Made by a program: the position numbers and the translations under genes
Notes under the pieces: generated by a model
Told to the model about the DNA's origin: nothing
Seen by the model: the letters and a program-made list of their open reading frames with translations, nothing else
Database searches by the model: none
Assembly: GCA_029817715.1 (NCBI GenBank)
Contig: JARUPY010000388.1
Span: 1-64,000, forward strand
Source of the DNA: Melastoma dodecandrum
Lineage: Eukaryota > Streptophyta > Magnoliopsida > Myrtales > Melastomataceae
Direction: 5' to 3'
DNA length: 64,000 bases
In this document: piece after piece, positions 43,047-51,937 of the stretch
Layout: the number at the start of each line of letters is the position of its first letter
Position numbering within the stretch: position 1 is the stretch's first letter

Positions 43047-43793
43047 ATGGCTCTGCTCGAGTGGGACGCGGCGACGTACGACTCCCTCCCTCTGCCGCAC
43101 GTGCGGTGGGGGCGTGGCGTGATCGAGCGGCTCGCGTCCGCGCCGGGCGCGACCGTCGTCGACCTCGGCTGCGGCACCGGCCGCGACATCGAGCGGCTCC
43201 TCGACCTGCTGCCGGAGGGCCGGGTGATCGCCGTCGACGGCTCGGTGCGGATGCTCGAGCGGACCCGCGAGCGCCTCGCGGGCCGGCTCGACCGGGTGAC
43301 GGTCGTGCAGGCGGACCTCACGACGGACCTGCCGCCGGAGGTGCACGGCGACGCGGTGATGAGCGTCGCGACGTTCCACTGGGTGCCGGACCACGCCGCG
43401 CTGTTCCGCCGGGTCGCCGCGGTGCTGCCCGCCGGCGGGCGGTTCGAGGCGGAGTTCGGGGGCGGGGACAACATCGCCGCGTTCGGACGCGCGGTCGAGC
43501 GGGCCGGCGGCCCGGTGGAGGACGACCCGTGGACGTTCGAGAGCGCGGAGGACACCGTCGCCGCGCTCGAGGCCGCGGGATTCCGGGACATCGACGTCCG
43601 GGTCGTGCCCGACCCGGTCGCGCTCGAGCGCGGGGACCAGCTCGAGGCGTACATCGCGACGGTGATCCTCGGCGCGACCCTCCGGGACCTGGACCCGGAG
43701 GACGGCGCCGCGCTGGTCCGCCGGATCGCCGCGGAGCTGGCGGAGCCCGTCATCGACTACGTCCGGATGCAGCTGAGCGCGGTCCGCGCCTGA
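43047..43793 (+). CDS. class I SAM-dependent methyltransferase
   Basis: 248 residues. Motif I VVDLGCGTGRDIERLLDLL, motif II VIAVDGSVRMLERTRERL, then VVQADLTTDLP and DAVMSVATFHWVPDHAALFRRV, of trans-aconitate methyltransferase type (Tam-like). Substrate unknown. TATGGT is 6 nt before the ATG. Divergent from the ychJ gene. Confidence 0.9.
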   Translation: MALLEWDAATYDSLPLPHVRWGRGVIERLASAPGATVVDLGCGTGRDIERLLDLLPEGRVIAVDGSVRMLERTRERLAGRLDRVTVVQADLTTDLPPEVHGDAVMSVATFHWVPDHAALFRRVAAVLPAGGRFEAEFGGGDNIAAFGRAVERAGGPVEDDPWTFESAEDTVAALEAAGFRDIDVRVVPDPVALERGDQLEAYIATVILGATLRDLDPEDGAALVRRIAAELAEPVIDYVRMQLSAVRA

Positions 43794-43821
43794 CGCGGGC
43801 GACCTGGCGCACACTGGACCC

Positions 43822-44013
43822 GTGGGCTTCATCCTGTCGGTGCGCAAGTCGGTCGGGCTCGAGGGGCCGGAGGACGGCGGGCTCGCATCCGCGCTCCGGA
43901 ACATCGGGCAGATCGAGCAGTACGGCACCGTGATCGAGCAGGGCGCCGGCGCGTCACCGGAGGGCACCGTGGATCCGACCGCCCTCCCCTGGCCGCTGCG
44001 GTCGACCGACTGA
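43822..44013 (+). CDS. 63-residue protein of unknown function
   Basis: GTG 6 nt after CACACT. Begins GFILSVRKSVGLEGPEDGG, then LASALRNIGQIEQYGTVIEQG, with a Pro/Thr tail. The product is partly helical without membrane segments. Its stop is adjacent to the family C palindrome. No family recognised. Confidence 0.55.
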   Translation: MGFILSVRKSVGLEGPEDGGLASALRNIGQIEQYGTVIEQGAGASPEGTVDPTALPWPLRSTD

Positions 44014-44080
44014 AGCGCGGCCTTGCGCCAGATCGGGATCCTGCGCGGTGTGTCATCCCGATCCGGCGCAAGTCCGCGCT
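44014..44080. repeat. palindromic repeat, family C copy 4
   Basis: A 26-nt arm beginning AGCGCGGCCTTGCGCC (44014-44039) pairs with 44055-44080 with two mismatches. Sequence and loop (GCGCGGTGTGTCA) match the copy at 17598-17664 with arms swapped (A and C exchanged at the mismatch). It starts right after the stop of the gene at 43822. Confidence 0.8.
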
Positions 44081-44090
44081 CGAGCGGGGG

Positions 44091-44159
44091 TCAGGAGGGC
44101 TCGAGCACGACCTTCACGCCGACCACCGCGAACCCGAGCAGCGCCTGCACGACCGTCAC
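44091..44159 (-). CDS. 22-residue hydrophobic micro-protein (tentative)
   Basis: GTG at 44157-44159 lies 7 nt after TACGTT on the minus strand and opens a frame VTVVQALLGFAVVGVKVVLEPS. The product is one short membrane-like helix. Support is only the promoter-like hexamer, the adjacent palindrome (44014-44080) as terminator, and divergence from ppc. It may be noise. Confidence 0.25.
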   Translation of the reverse strand: MTVVQALLGFAVVGVKVVLEPS

Positions 44160-44241
44160 ACTCGCGAACGTACCGGGGACGGATGACCTCCGGAGGCGGC
44201 TGTGAACGAAGTCGAAACACGGGACCCCTACCGTTGTCCTC

Positions 44242-46908
44242 ATGCCCGAGAGCGTGAACACGGAGGCGATCGACGTCGTCGGCCGCTTCGTCGCCGAGCA
44301 GGAGATCCCGGAGCGGATGCGCAGCGATGTGCGCCTGCTCGGCGAGCTGCTCGGCCAGGTGCTGCGCGAGAGCGGCTCCCCCGGCCTGTTCGAGGACGTG
44401 GAGCGGCTCCGCACGACGACGATCCAGGCCTACACGGATGAGAGCGACCAGGCGTTCAGCGAGGCCGCGACCGTCGCGGAGGGCCTGACGGTCGAGCGCG
44501 CGGACGAGGTCGCGCGCGCCTTCACGGCGTACTTCCACCTCGTGAACGTCGCGGAGGAGCACCAGCGCGTGCGGGTCCTCAGGGAGCGGGACGGCAGCCC
44601 GGCGGCCCACCCGACCGACACCGTCGGCGCGGCGCTCGGGAAGCTGACCGAGGAGATCGGCGAGGAGGCGGCGCTCGGCCGCCTGCAGTCGATGCGGTTC
44701 CACCCGGTCTTCACGGCGCACCCGACGGAGGCGCGGCGCCGCGCGGTCTCGTCGAGCATCCGGCGGATCGCGGAGCTGCTCGACGAGCACGACGACGTCG
44801 TCACGGCCGCGAAGCGCGTCCGCGTCGAGCGCAGCATGCTCGAGGAGATCGACACGCTGTGGCGCACCGCGCCCCTCCGGGCGGAGAAGCCGTCGCCGGT
44901 CGACGAGGTGCGCTCGATCATGGCCGTCTTCGACGAGACGCTCTACACGGCGGTGCCGGAGGTCTACCGGCGGATCGACGAGACGCTGCAGGGCGACCGC
45001 GCCGGCGACGGCGTCCCGCTCGTCCACCCGTTCATCCGCCTCGGCACCTGGGTCGGCGGCGACCGCGACGGCAACCCGTTCGTCACCGCGGCGATCACGA
45101 AGCAGGCGGCGGCGATCGCCTCCGAGCACGTGCTGCTCGGCCTCGAGCGCACCGCCGCCCGCGTCGGCCGCACGCTGACCCTGGACGCGAGCACCACACC
45201 GCCGTCGGACGCCGTGCTGGCGCTGTGGCAGCGCCTCCGGAGCGCCGACGAGGAGGCCGCCGCGGAGATCGCGAAGCGCTCCCCCAACGAGCCGCACCGG
45301 CGGATCGTGCTGCTGCTCTCCCGCCGCATCGCCGCCACGCGGAGCCGTGACGCGGACCTCGCGTACCACGACCCGGACGAGCTGCTCGCGGACCTGCGGG
45401 TCGTGCAGGACTCGCTGGTCGCCGCCGGCGCCGCGCGGCAGGCCTACGGGCATCTGCAGCAGCTGATCTGGCAGGTGGAGACGTTCGGGTTCCACCTCGC
45501 CGAGCTCGAGGTCCGCCAGCACTCGGCCGTGCACCGCAAGGTGCTCGGCGAGATCGAGGCGGATGGCCCGCTCAGCGAGCAGGCGGAGGAGGTGCTGCAG
45601 CTCTTCCGCACGGTCGCGCAGATCCAGCAGCGCTACGGCCGCCGGGCCGCCGGCCGCTACATCGTGTCGTTCACGCAGTCCGCGGAGGACCTGGCCAACG
45701 TCCATCGCCTCGCCCGCGCCGCGGCGGGCTCGACCGGCGAGCCGCCCGTGCTCGACGTCATCCCGCTGTTCGAGACGTTCGCCGACCTGCAGGCCGCGCC
45801 GCGGATCCTCGCGGAGATCGTCGAGCACCCGGAGTTCGCGGCCCGCCTCGACGCGACCGGTCGCCGGCTCGAGGTGATGCTCGGCTACTCCGACTCCTCC
45901 AAGGACGTCGGCCCCGTCGCCGCGACCCTCGCCCTCTACGAGGCGCAGCGGCAGATCGCGGAGTGGGCGCGCGCGAACGACATCGAGCTGACCCTGTTCC
46001 ACGGCCGCGGCGGCGCGCTCGGCCGCGGCGGCGGCCCGGCGAACTCCGCGATCCTCGCGCAGCCGCCGCACTCGGTCGACGGCCGGTTCAAGCTCACCGA
46101 GCAGGGCGAGGTGATCTTCGCCCGCTACGGCGGCCGGGACATCGCGATGCGGCACATCGACCAGGTCGCCGCCGCCGTGCTGCTCGCCTCCGCCCCCTCC
46201 ATCGAGCGCCGCAACGAGGACGCGGCGACCCGGTTCGCGGAGGTCGCCGCGACGATGGACGCGACGAGCCGCACCCGCTTCTTCGAGCTGGTGAAGGCGC
46301 CCGGCTTCGCGCCGTGGTTCGCGACGGTGACGCCGATGGAGGAGATCGGGCTGCTCGCGCTCGGCTCCCGACCGGCGCGCCGCGGCCTGTCGGTCGAGTC
46401 GCTCGAGGACCTCCGGGCGATCCCGTGGGTCTTCTCCTGGACGCAGGCGCGCATCAACCTCACCGGCTGGTTCGGGCTCGGCAGCGCGCTCGACGCGGTC
46501 GGCGACGCCGCGCTGCTGCAGGAGGCGTACCGCGACTGGCCGCTGTTCCGCACGATGATCGACAACGTCGCGATGGGGCTGGCCAAGGCGGACGGCCGGA
46601 TCGCGCGCCACTACCTCGCGCTCGGCGACCGCGACGACCTCGCGGCGCTCGTGCTCGAGGAGATGGACCTCACCCGCGACTGGGTGCTCCGGATCACCGG
46701 ATCGGACCAGCTGCTCGCGAACAAGCCCGTGCTGCAGCGCGCGGTGAAGATGCGCAGCCCCTACGTCGACGCCCTGTCGCTCCTGCAGCTGCGGTCGCTG
46801 CGCGCCCTGCGCGCGGCCCCGGAGGAGCAGCCGGCGGATCCGGACCTGCAGCGCCTCCTGCTGCTCTCCGTCAGCGGCGTCGCGGCCGGCCTCCAGAACA
46901 CGGGCTGA
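44242..46908 (+). CDS. ppc: phosphoenolpyruvate carboxylase
   Basis: 888 residues, uninterrupted, of usual length. It carboxylates PEP with bicarbonate to oxaloacetate to replenish the TCA cycle. Catalytic motifs: VFTAHPTEARRR with the essential histidine near residue 157, GYSDSSKDVG near 550, and FHGRGGALGRGGGPANSAI near 588. The C-terminal QNTG carboxylate end needed for activity is present. TACCGT is 7 nt before the ATG. No regulation visible. Confidence 0.97.
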   Translation: MPESVNTEAIDVVGRFVAEQEIPERMRSDVRLLGELLGQVLRESGSPGLFEDVERLRTTTIQAYTDESDQAFSEAATVAEGLTVERADEVARAFTAYFHLVNVAEEHQRVRVLRERDGSPAAHPTDTVGAALGKLTEEIGEEAALGRLQSMRFHPVFTAHPTEARRRAVSSSIRRIAELLDEHDDVVTAAKRVRVERSMLEEIDTLWRTAPLRAEKPSPVDEVRSIMAVFDETLYTAVPEVYRRIDETLQGDRAGDGVPLVHPFIRLGTWVGGDRDGNPFVTAAITKQAAAIASEHVLLGLERTAARVGRTLTLDASTTPPSDAVLALWQRLRSADEEAAAEIAKRSPNEPHRRIVLLLSRRIAATRSRDADLAYHDPDELLADLRVVQDSLVAAGAARQAYGHLQQLIWQVETFGFHLAELEVRQHSAVHRKVLGEIEADGPLSEQAEEVLQLFRTVAQIQQRYGRRAAGRYIVSFTQSAEDLANVHRLARAAAGSTGEPPVLDVIPLFETFADLQAAPRILAEIVEHPEFAARLDATGRRLEVMLGYSDSSKDVGPVAATLALYEAQRQIAEWARANDIELTLFHGRGGALGRGGGPANSAILAQPPHSVDGRFKLTEQGEVIFARYGGRDIAMRHIDQVAAAVLLASAPSIERRNEDAATRFAEVAATMDATSRTRFFELVKAPGFAPWFATVTPMEEIGLLALGSRPARRGLSVESLEDLRAIPWVFSWTQARINLTGWFGLGSALDAVGDAALLQEAYRDWPLFRTMIDNVAMGLAKADGRIARHYLALGDRDDLAALVLEEMDLTRDWVLRITGSDQLLANKPVLQRAVKMRSPYVDALSLLQLRSLRALRAAPEEQPADPDLQRLLLLSVSGVAAGLQNTG

Positions 46909-46977
46909 TCCGACTGCGCTGCGGGGACCCCGAACCGGGGTGAGCGCTCGGTCGGCGGCGTGCCTACGCTTCGCGGC

Positions 46978-47434
46978 ATGCGCATGTCGTCGGCCGTCGC
47001 CGGAGGTCTCCTCGTCGCGGGTGGTGCCGTGCTCGCCGTCAGCACGGTCCGTTCCGCGGTGCTGTGGATCGTCGAGCCCGGCGGCGAGTACGTCGCGCCC
47101 GTCGGTGCGCTCCTGCTGGGAGCGGGCATCACCGCCGTGGCGCTGCGCCGTCGCGGTCGACCGCTGGTGATGACGGTCGTGCTGCTCGCGGCCGGCGTCG
47201 TGAGCAGCGCGCTCGCGCGGCTCGTCACGGCCTCGGCGTTCTCCGGGGACGACCGGCAGCGGGTTCGTTCCCTACGGGCCCGGCACACCGCCGTCGTTGT
47301 CGTGGCTGCTGCTCGCGACGCAGGTGCTCGCACCGGCGCTCGACGTGCTCGCGCTCGTGCTCGGCGCCGTGGCGATCGTCCGGCTCGGGGTGCGCCTTCG
47401 GCGCGCGACGACCCGGCGGCTCCGGGCCGAGTAG
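46978..47434 (+). CDS. small membrane protein of unknown function (one frameshift)
   Basis: ATG 7 nt after TACGCT. It has helices VAGGLLVAGGAVLAVSTV, VGALLLGAGITAVALRR and VMTVVLLAAGVVSSAL. After a shift near 47270 it continues FVPYGPGTPPSLSWLLLATQVLAPALDVLALV and ends in RATTRRLRAE. About 152 residues with four or five helices. Function unknown. Confidence 0.55.
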
Positions 47435-47438
47435 CGGA

Positions 47439-48069
47439 TCAGGCCTTGGTGGAGACGGCGAGCACGCCGCCGAGGCCGATCATCATCACGCCGCCGGTCG
47501 CCCTCCAGCCGCTGCACCCGCTTCGGCGACCCCGTGAACCAGTGCCTCGCCGTGCCCGCGACGAGCGCCCAGGTGCTGTCGGACAGCACCCCGATGACCT
47601 CGAAGAGGCCGCCGAGCACGAGCAGCTGCAGCGGGATCGCGCCGGCTCCCCGGTCCACGAACTGCGGCAGCACCGCCGCGAGGAACACGATCGTCTTCGG
47701 GTTGCTGACCCCGACGAGGAAGCCCTGCCGGAGGAGCCGGCCCGTGCCTGCGACCGGCCGCTCCACCGCGACGGTCGTGCGGCGGCGTTGCCGGATCGTC
47801 TGCACGCCGAGGTACACGAGGTAGGCCGCGCCGAGCAGCTTGATGACGGTGAACGCCACGGCCGACTCGGCGACGAGGACGCCGAGACCGAGCGCGACGG
47901 CGAGCACGTGGACGCTCGCGCCCAGCGCGTTGCCGAGCACGCTGAGCAGCCCGCCCCGGCGTCCGATCGCGATCGAGCGGCCGATCACGAAGAGGACGCT
48001 CGGGCCCGGGACGACGATCAGCAGGAGGGCGACGCCGGCGAAGGCGAGGAGGGAGGACGGCGACGGCAC
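47439..48069 (-). CDS. LysE/RhtB-family amino-acid exporter (one frameshift near the end)
   Basis: GTG 6 nt after CAGGAT. LLAFAGVALLLIVVPGPSVLFVIGRSIAIGRRGGLLSVLGNALGA is the signature N-terminal region of LysE proteins (PGP then the conserved G-x-x-x-G helix), with FLVGVSNPKTIVFLAAVLPQFV in the middle. After a shift near 47500 it ends GLGGVLAVSTKA at 47439. About 209 residues, six helices. Exports an amino acid or related solute. Confidence 0.88.
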
Positions 48070-48091
48070 CCGACCATCCTGGACCCGGCCG

Positions 48092-48700
48092 TCAGGCGAC
48101 GGGGAAGTCGAAGTACGTGTCGGGGTACGGCTCGTCGCGGAGCGTGTAGTGCCACCACTCGGTCTGGTACGGCTCGAAGCCGGCCCCGACCATGATCGAG
48201 CGGAGCAGGTCCCGGTTCCTCGTCACCTCCGGCGGGATCCCCGCCGCGTCGTGGTGGGAGATCTCGTCCATCAGGTCGTGGTCCGTGCCCATGTCCGCGA
48301 GCTCGCCGGTGGCGAGGTCGAACAGGGTCAGGTCGACGGTGCTGCCGCGGCTGTGCCCGGACCGGGTCGCCACGTACCCCTGCTCGAACATCTGCGCGCG
48401 GTCGATGTTCGGGTAGTGGCGCGGCTTGGTGCTGCCGTCCTCCGGCTCCTCGGCCCCCGCGATGAAGCGGTCGACGGCGCGCTGGGGGCGGTACGCGTCC
48501 CACAGCAGCAGCCCGAAGCCCTCCGCCGCGGCCGCCCGGTGCGCGACGCCGAGCGCGACGGAGAGCGCCGTGGTGCCGGCGAGCCGGTCGGTCAGGTACC
48601 CGTCGACCGGCGCGCCCGTGAAGTTGTCGCCGGTCGCGTACCGGGCGTCCCAGCGGATGCCGGGCACGGCCTCGTCGAGGAAGACGAAGTCCGGGTTCAC
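48092..48700 (-). CDS. vanX: D-alanyl-D-alanine dipeptidase VanX
   Basis: 202 residues, the same length as enterococcal VanX. Zinc ligands and catalytic residues are in place: SGHSRGSTVDLTLFD (His and Asp of the SxHxxGxxxD motif), EWWHYTL (Glu base and His ligand), and LLLWDAYRP with the arginine that binds the substrate. VanX hydrolyses cytosolic D-Ala-D-Ala so that precursors end in D-Ala-D-Lac. GTG overlaps the vanA stop by four bases, so translation is coupled. Third gene of the vanHAX set. Confidence 0.93.
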   Translation of the reverse strand: MNPDFVFLDEAVPGIRWDARYATGDNFTGAPVDGYLTDRLAGTTALSVALGVAHRAAAAEGFGLLLWDAYRPQRAVDRFIAGAEEPEDGSTKPRHYPNIDRAQMFEQGYVATRSGHSRGSTVDLTLFDLATGELADMGTDHDLMDEISHHDAAGIPPEVTRNRDLLRSIMVGAGFEPYQTEWWHYTLRDEPYPDTYFDFPVA

Positions 48701-49737
48701 CGCGCCGCGTCCGCGAGGGCCTGATCCACCAGCCGGTCGATCACGTCGCCGAGCGGCAGGCCGGCGGCGGCCATCATGCGCGGGTAGCGGCTGTACGAGG
48801 TGAGCCCCGGGAGGGTGTTCACCTCGTTCAGGACGACGGAGCCGTCCTCCAGCAGGAACATGTCGACCCGCGCGAGGCCGCGGCAGCCGAGCGCGCGGTA
48901 GACCGTGCGGGCGGCCTCCTGCACGTTCGCCGTCGCCTCCGGCGTGATGTCGGCGGGCACGATGAACGTCGCGTTCTCCGAGCCCTGCTCCGGCTTGCTC
49001 TCCTGGTGGATGCGGAAGAAGCCGTGCGACAGCGCGACGCGGTCGGACTCGCCGACGAACAGGTCGGCGCCGGTGCCGAGGATCGAGCAGCCGATCTCGC
49101 TGCCGATGACGGCGCCCTCGATCAGCACCTTCGAGTCGAACTCGCGCGCCGTCGCGACGGCCTCGGCGAGCTCGCCGGGGGCGCTCACCTTCGTGACGCC
49201 GAAGGACGAGCCGGAGCGCGCGGGCTTCACGAACACCGGGTACTCGAGGCCGTCCGAGTCGACCTCGTCACCGGGGCCGACGATCCGGAACGCGGGCGTC
49301 GCGACGCCCGCTGCGGCGACGACGACGTACGCGAGCGCCTTGTCCATCGCGAGCACGGAGCCGGTCATGTCGCAGCCGACGTACGGGATGCCCGACAGGT
49401 CGAGCAGGCCCTGGATCGACCCGTCCTCGCCGTACCGGCCGTGCAGCACGGGCAGCACGACGTCGAGGCGGATCGTCCGCACGCCGTCCGGGTCGAGCAC
49501 GACGAGCCCGTGGGTGCGCGCGTCCGGCGACAGCACCGCGGTCGGGGCGTCGCCGCCGTCGAGGTCGGCGCCGGGCCCGTCGACGAGACGCCACTCCCCC
49601 GACTTGGAGATGCCGATCCACACCGGCTCGTACCGGTCGCCGTCGAGGTGGTTCGCCACCTCCTGGGCGGACTTCACGGAGATCGGGTGCTCCTCCGACC
49701 GTCCGCCGAACAGGATCCCGATCCGTGACCTAGCCAA
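48697..49737 (-). CDS. vanA: D-alanine-D-lactate ligase, VanA-type
   Basis: 346 residues. ATP-grasp ligase: GILFGGRSEEHPISVKSAQE, LPVLHGRYGEDGSIQGLLDLSGIPYVG, FVKPARSGSSFGVTKV, RGLARVDMFL and VLNEVNTLPGLTSYSRYPRM. The omega loop reads FRIHQESKPEQGSENATFI, with the HQE histidine of VanA-type ligases in place of the Tyr/Lys pair of D-Ala-D-Ala ligases, so the product should be D-Ala-D-Lac. TTG at 49735-49737 overlaps the vanH stop by eight bases. Unlike VanA of enterococci it is embedded in native-looking high-GC sequence. Confidence 0.93.
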   Translation of the reverse strand: MARSRIGILFGGRSEEHPISVKSAQEVANHLDGDRYEPVWIGISKSGEWRLVDGPGADLDGGDAPTAVLSPDARTHGLVVLDPDGVRTIRLDVVLPVLHGRYGEDGSIQGLLDLSGIPYVGCDMTGSVLAMDKALAYVVVAAAGVATPAFRIVGPGDEVDSDGLEYPVFVKPARSGSSFGVTKVSAPGELAEAVATAREFDSKVLIEGAVIGSEIGCSILGTGADLFVGESDRVALSHGFFRIHQESKPEQGSENATFIVPADITPEATANVQEAARTVYRALGCRGLARVDMFLLEDGSVVLNEVNTLPGLTSYSRYPRMMAAAGLPLGDVIDRLVDQALADAAR

Positions 49738-50806
49738 CTCGCATCTCCCTCTCGAACCGCACGCAGTTGCGGAGGCTGTTCTCCACCGTGTCCCGCAGCG
49801 CGTGGTCGGTGAAGTATGCCGTGTGCGGCGTGATGATCGCGTTCGGCAGCCGCTGCAGGCGGGTGAGCGCGGAGTGCTCGACGACGTCGCCGCTGCGGTC
49901 GGCGTAGAACATGCCGTCCTCCTCCTCGATGACGTCGAGCGCCGCGCCGCCGAGCCGGCCGTGCTCGAGCGCCGACAGCAGCGCCTCCGTGTCGACGAGG
50001 CCGCCCCGTCCCGTGTTGATGACGACCGCGCCGCGGGGCATGCGCTCGATCCGCGCGCGGTCGATGAGGTGGTGCGTGGCGGGCCGGAGGGGCGCGTGGA
50101 GGGTGACGATGTCACTGCGCTCGAGCAGCTCGTCGAGCGGCACGTACTCCGCGTCGGTCTTCGGGCGAGGGTCCGACGCGAGCACCCGGCCGCCGAATCC
50201 GCGGAGCCGCTCGATCACCGCCGCGCCGATGCGGCCGGTGCCGACGACGCCGACCGTCAGGTCCCGCAGCTCCCGGCCTCGGACGGCCGGAAGCCGGTAG
50301 TCGTGCAGGTCGGCGCGACGCAGGGTCGTCTTCACGTGCCGGATCGCCATCAGCATCAGCATCAGCGAGTAGTCCGCGACGCTGTCCGGCGAGTACATCG
50401 TGTTCTCGACGGTGATGCCGATGCGCTCCGCGTACCGGACGTCGACGTGGTTGTCGCCGATGCTGCGCGTCGACAGGTACCGCACGCCGACCCGGCGCAG
50501 CGCGTCGAGGTGCGCGTTCGTGATGTCGGTCTTGTGCCCGACGCTGATGCACCTGGTGCCCGCCGCGAGTCCGACGGTGGCCTCGGAGACCGCCGCGGTC
50601 GTGACGATCGGGATGACCCCGAGCCCCGCGGCCATCTCCCGGATCATCGCGCTCTCGTCCCGGTCGCAGCCGAACACCGTGACGCCGACCGGGGCGTTCA
50701 CGCCGGGCGCGGGGTGCGAGGACGGGAGGAGGGAGACATGGGGATCGACGTCGGTGACCGTACCGCTCCCACGGGCGCGGGACCGCAGCGGTTCTGAGGC
50801 GAGCAT
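49730..50806 (-). CDS. vanH: D-lactate dehydrogenase VanH
   Basis: 358 residues from ATG 50806 (AGGA just upstream). A GTG at 50701 would give 323 residues, the length of enterococcal VanH, and the first 35 residues look unrelated, so that start is plausible too. D-2-hydroxyacid dehydrogenase with CISVGHKTDITNAHLDALRR, STRSIGDNHVDVRYAE, the Rossmann motif VGVVGTGRIGAAVIERLRGFG, RPKTDAEYVPLDELL, INTGRGGLVDTEALL and ITPHTAYFTDHALRDTVENS, which include the catalytic Arg, Glu and His. It reduces pyruvate to the D-lactate used by VanA. It follows the iron importer on the same strand by 90 nt. Confidence 0.93.
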   Translation of the reverse strand: MLASEPLRSRARGSGTVTDVDPHVSLLPSSHPAPGVNAPVGVTVFGCDRDESAMIREMAAGLGVIPIVTTAAVSEATVGLAAGTRCISVGHKTDITNAHLDALRRVGVRYLSTRSIGDNHVDVRYAERIGITVENTMYSPDSVADYSLMLMLMAIRHVKTTLRRADLHDYRLPAVRGRELRDLTVGVVGTGRIGAAVIERLRGFGGRVLASDPRPKTDAEYVPLDELLERSDIVTLHAPLRPATHHLIDRARIERMPRGAVVINTGRGGLVDTEALLSALEHGRLGGAALDVIEEEDGMFYADRSGDVVEHSALTRLQRLPNAIITPHTAYFTDHALRDTVENSLRNCVRFEREMRVG

Positions 50807-50896
50807 CCGTCCTATTCAACCGGACGAGGGTCGCGGCGCCGTGCGCCGGAGGTGCGTGTCGCCTTCGGAGCCATGGATCCCATCGCAACCCGTCCG

Positions 50897-51937
50897 TCAG
50901 CCGGGCCGCGGGTCCGGATACCGGCTCGCCGGCCCGCGCACCGCCGCGCGGACCCGGTCGCCGACCGCGATCCCCGCCGCCGCCGGGCGGTCGAGGTCCG
51001 CGTCCACGCGCTCCGCCCCGGTCAGGAGGACGAAGCGCACCCGGTCGCCGTCGTCGTGCCGTGCGGTCACGAGCGCGTCGCCGGCGTCGTCCAGTTCGAC
51101 GGCGACCTGCCCCGGCCGGAGGGCGACCACGGTCCGGGCCGCGCCTGCGCTCCGGTCGTTCCCGACCGCGACGCCGCCGAGGGCCGTCCGCACCCGGTCG
51201 CCGGCCCCGTCGGCCGACAGCACGGTGGCTGGCCCGAGCGTCCGGAAGACGACGAGCGTCGCCGGGGCGTCGAGCAGGTCGGCGGGCGTGCCGACCTGCA
51301 CCAGCACGCCGCCGGCGACGACGCCGATGCGGTGCCCGAACCGGAGCGCCTCCCGCTGGTCGTGGGTGACGAGCACCGTGGTGGTGCCGGAGGCCGCGAG
51401 CACCGCGACGACCTCCTCCCGCGTCGCCTCGCGCAGGCCCGTGTCGAGCGCGCTGAACGGCTCGTCGAGCAGCAGCGCCTCCGGTCGCGTCGCCAGCGCG
51501 CGCCCGAGCGCGACCCGCTGCTGCTGCCCGCCCGACAGCTCGTGCGGGAAGCGGCCGAGCAGCGCCGGGTCGAGCCCGACCAGCCGCGCGACCTCGGCGA
51601 CCCGGGAGGCCCGGTCGCGCCGCGGGACGCCGAACCCGATGTTCGCCCCGGCGGTCAGGTGCGGGAACAGCGCGCCCTCCTGCGGCGCGGTCGCGATCCG
51701 GCGGTGCCGGGGCGGCACGTGGGTGCTGCGGTCGCTCAGCCGGCGGCCGCCGAGGTCGATCTCGCCGGCGTCGACCCGGTCGAACCCGCCGAGCAGCCGG
51801 AGGATGGTGCTCTTGCCGCTGCCGGACTCGCCGACGAGCGCGAGCCGCTCGCCCGCGGGGACCTCGAACGTGATGTCGGCGACGATCGGCGTGCCGCCGA
51901 TGGCGCGGCTCACGCCGCGCAGCGCGATCCCGCTCAT
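50897..51937 (-). CDS. ferric-iron ABC transporter ATP-binding protein (FbpC-like)
   Basis: 346 residues. Walker A GESGSGKST (~35), Q-loop region IATAPQEGALFPHLTAG, signature LSGGQQQRVALGRAL, Walker B ALLLDEPFSALD, H-loop LVTHDQREAL, then a C-terminal TOBE-like beta domain (VVALRPGQVAVELD). This matches ATPases of the FbpC/PotA class. ATG overlaps the permease stop (ATGA). Energises iron uptake with the two genes upstream. Confidence 0.9.
   Translation of the reverse strand: MSGIALRGVSRAIGGTPIVADITFEVPAGERLALVGESGSGKSTILRLLGGFDRVDAGEIDLGGRRLSDRSTHVPPRHRRIATAPQEGALFPHLTAGANIGFGVPRRDRASRVAEVARLVGLDPALLGRFPHELSGGQQQRVALGRALATRPEALLLDEPFSALDTGLREATREEVVAVLAASGTTTVLVTHDQREALRFGHRIGVVAGGVLVQVGTPADLLDAPATLVVFRTLGPATVLSADGAGDRVRTALGGVAVGNDRSAGAARTVVALRPGQVAVELDDAGDALVTARHDDGDRVRFVLLTGAERVDADLDRPAAAGIAVGDRVRAAVRGPASRYPDPRPG

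Noticed and set aside
44053..46611. 852-codon minus-strand frame opposite ppc
   Set aside because: Antisense of a very strong plus-strand gene with all PEP carboxylase motifs. The composition is that of a shadow frame.
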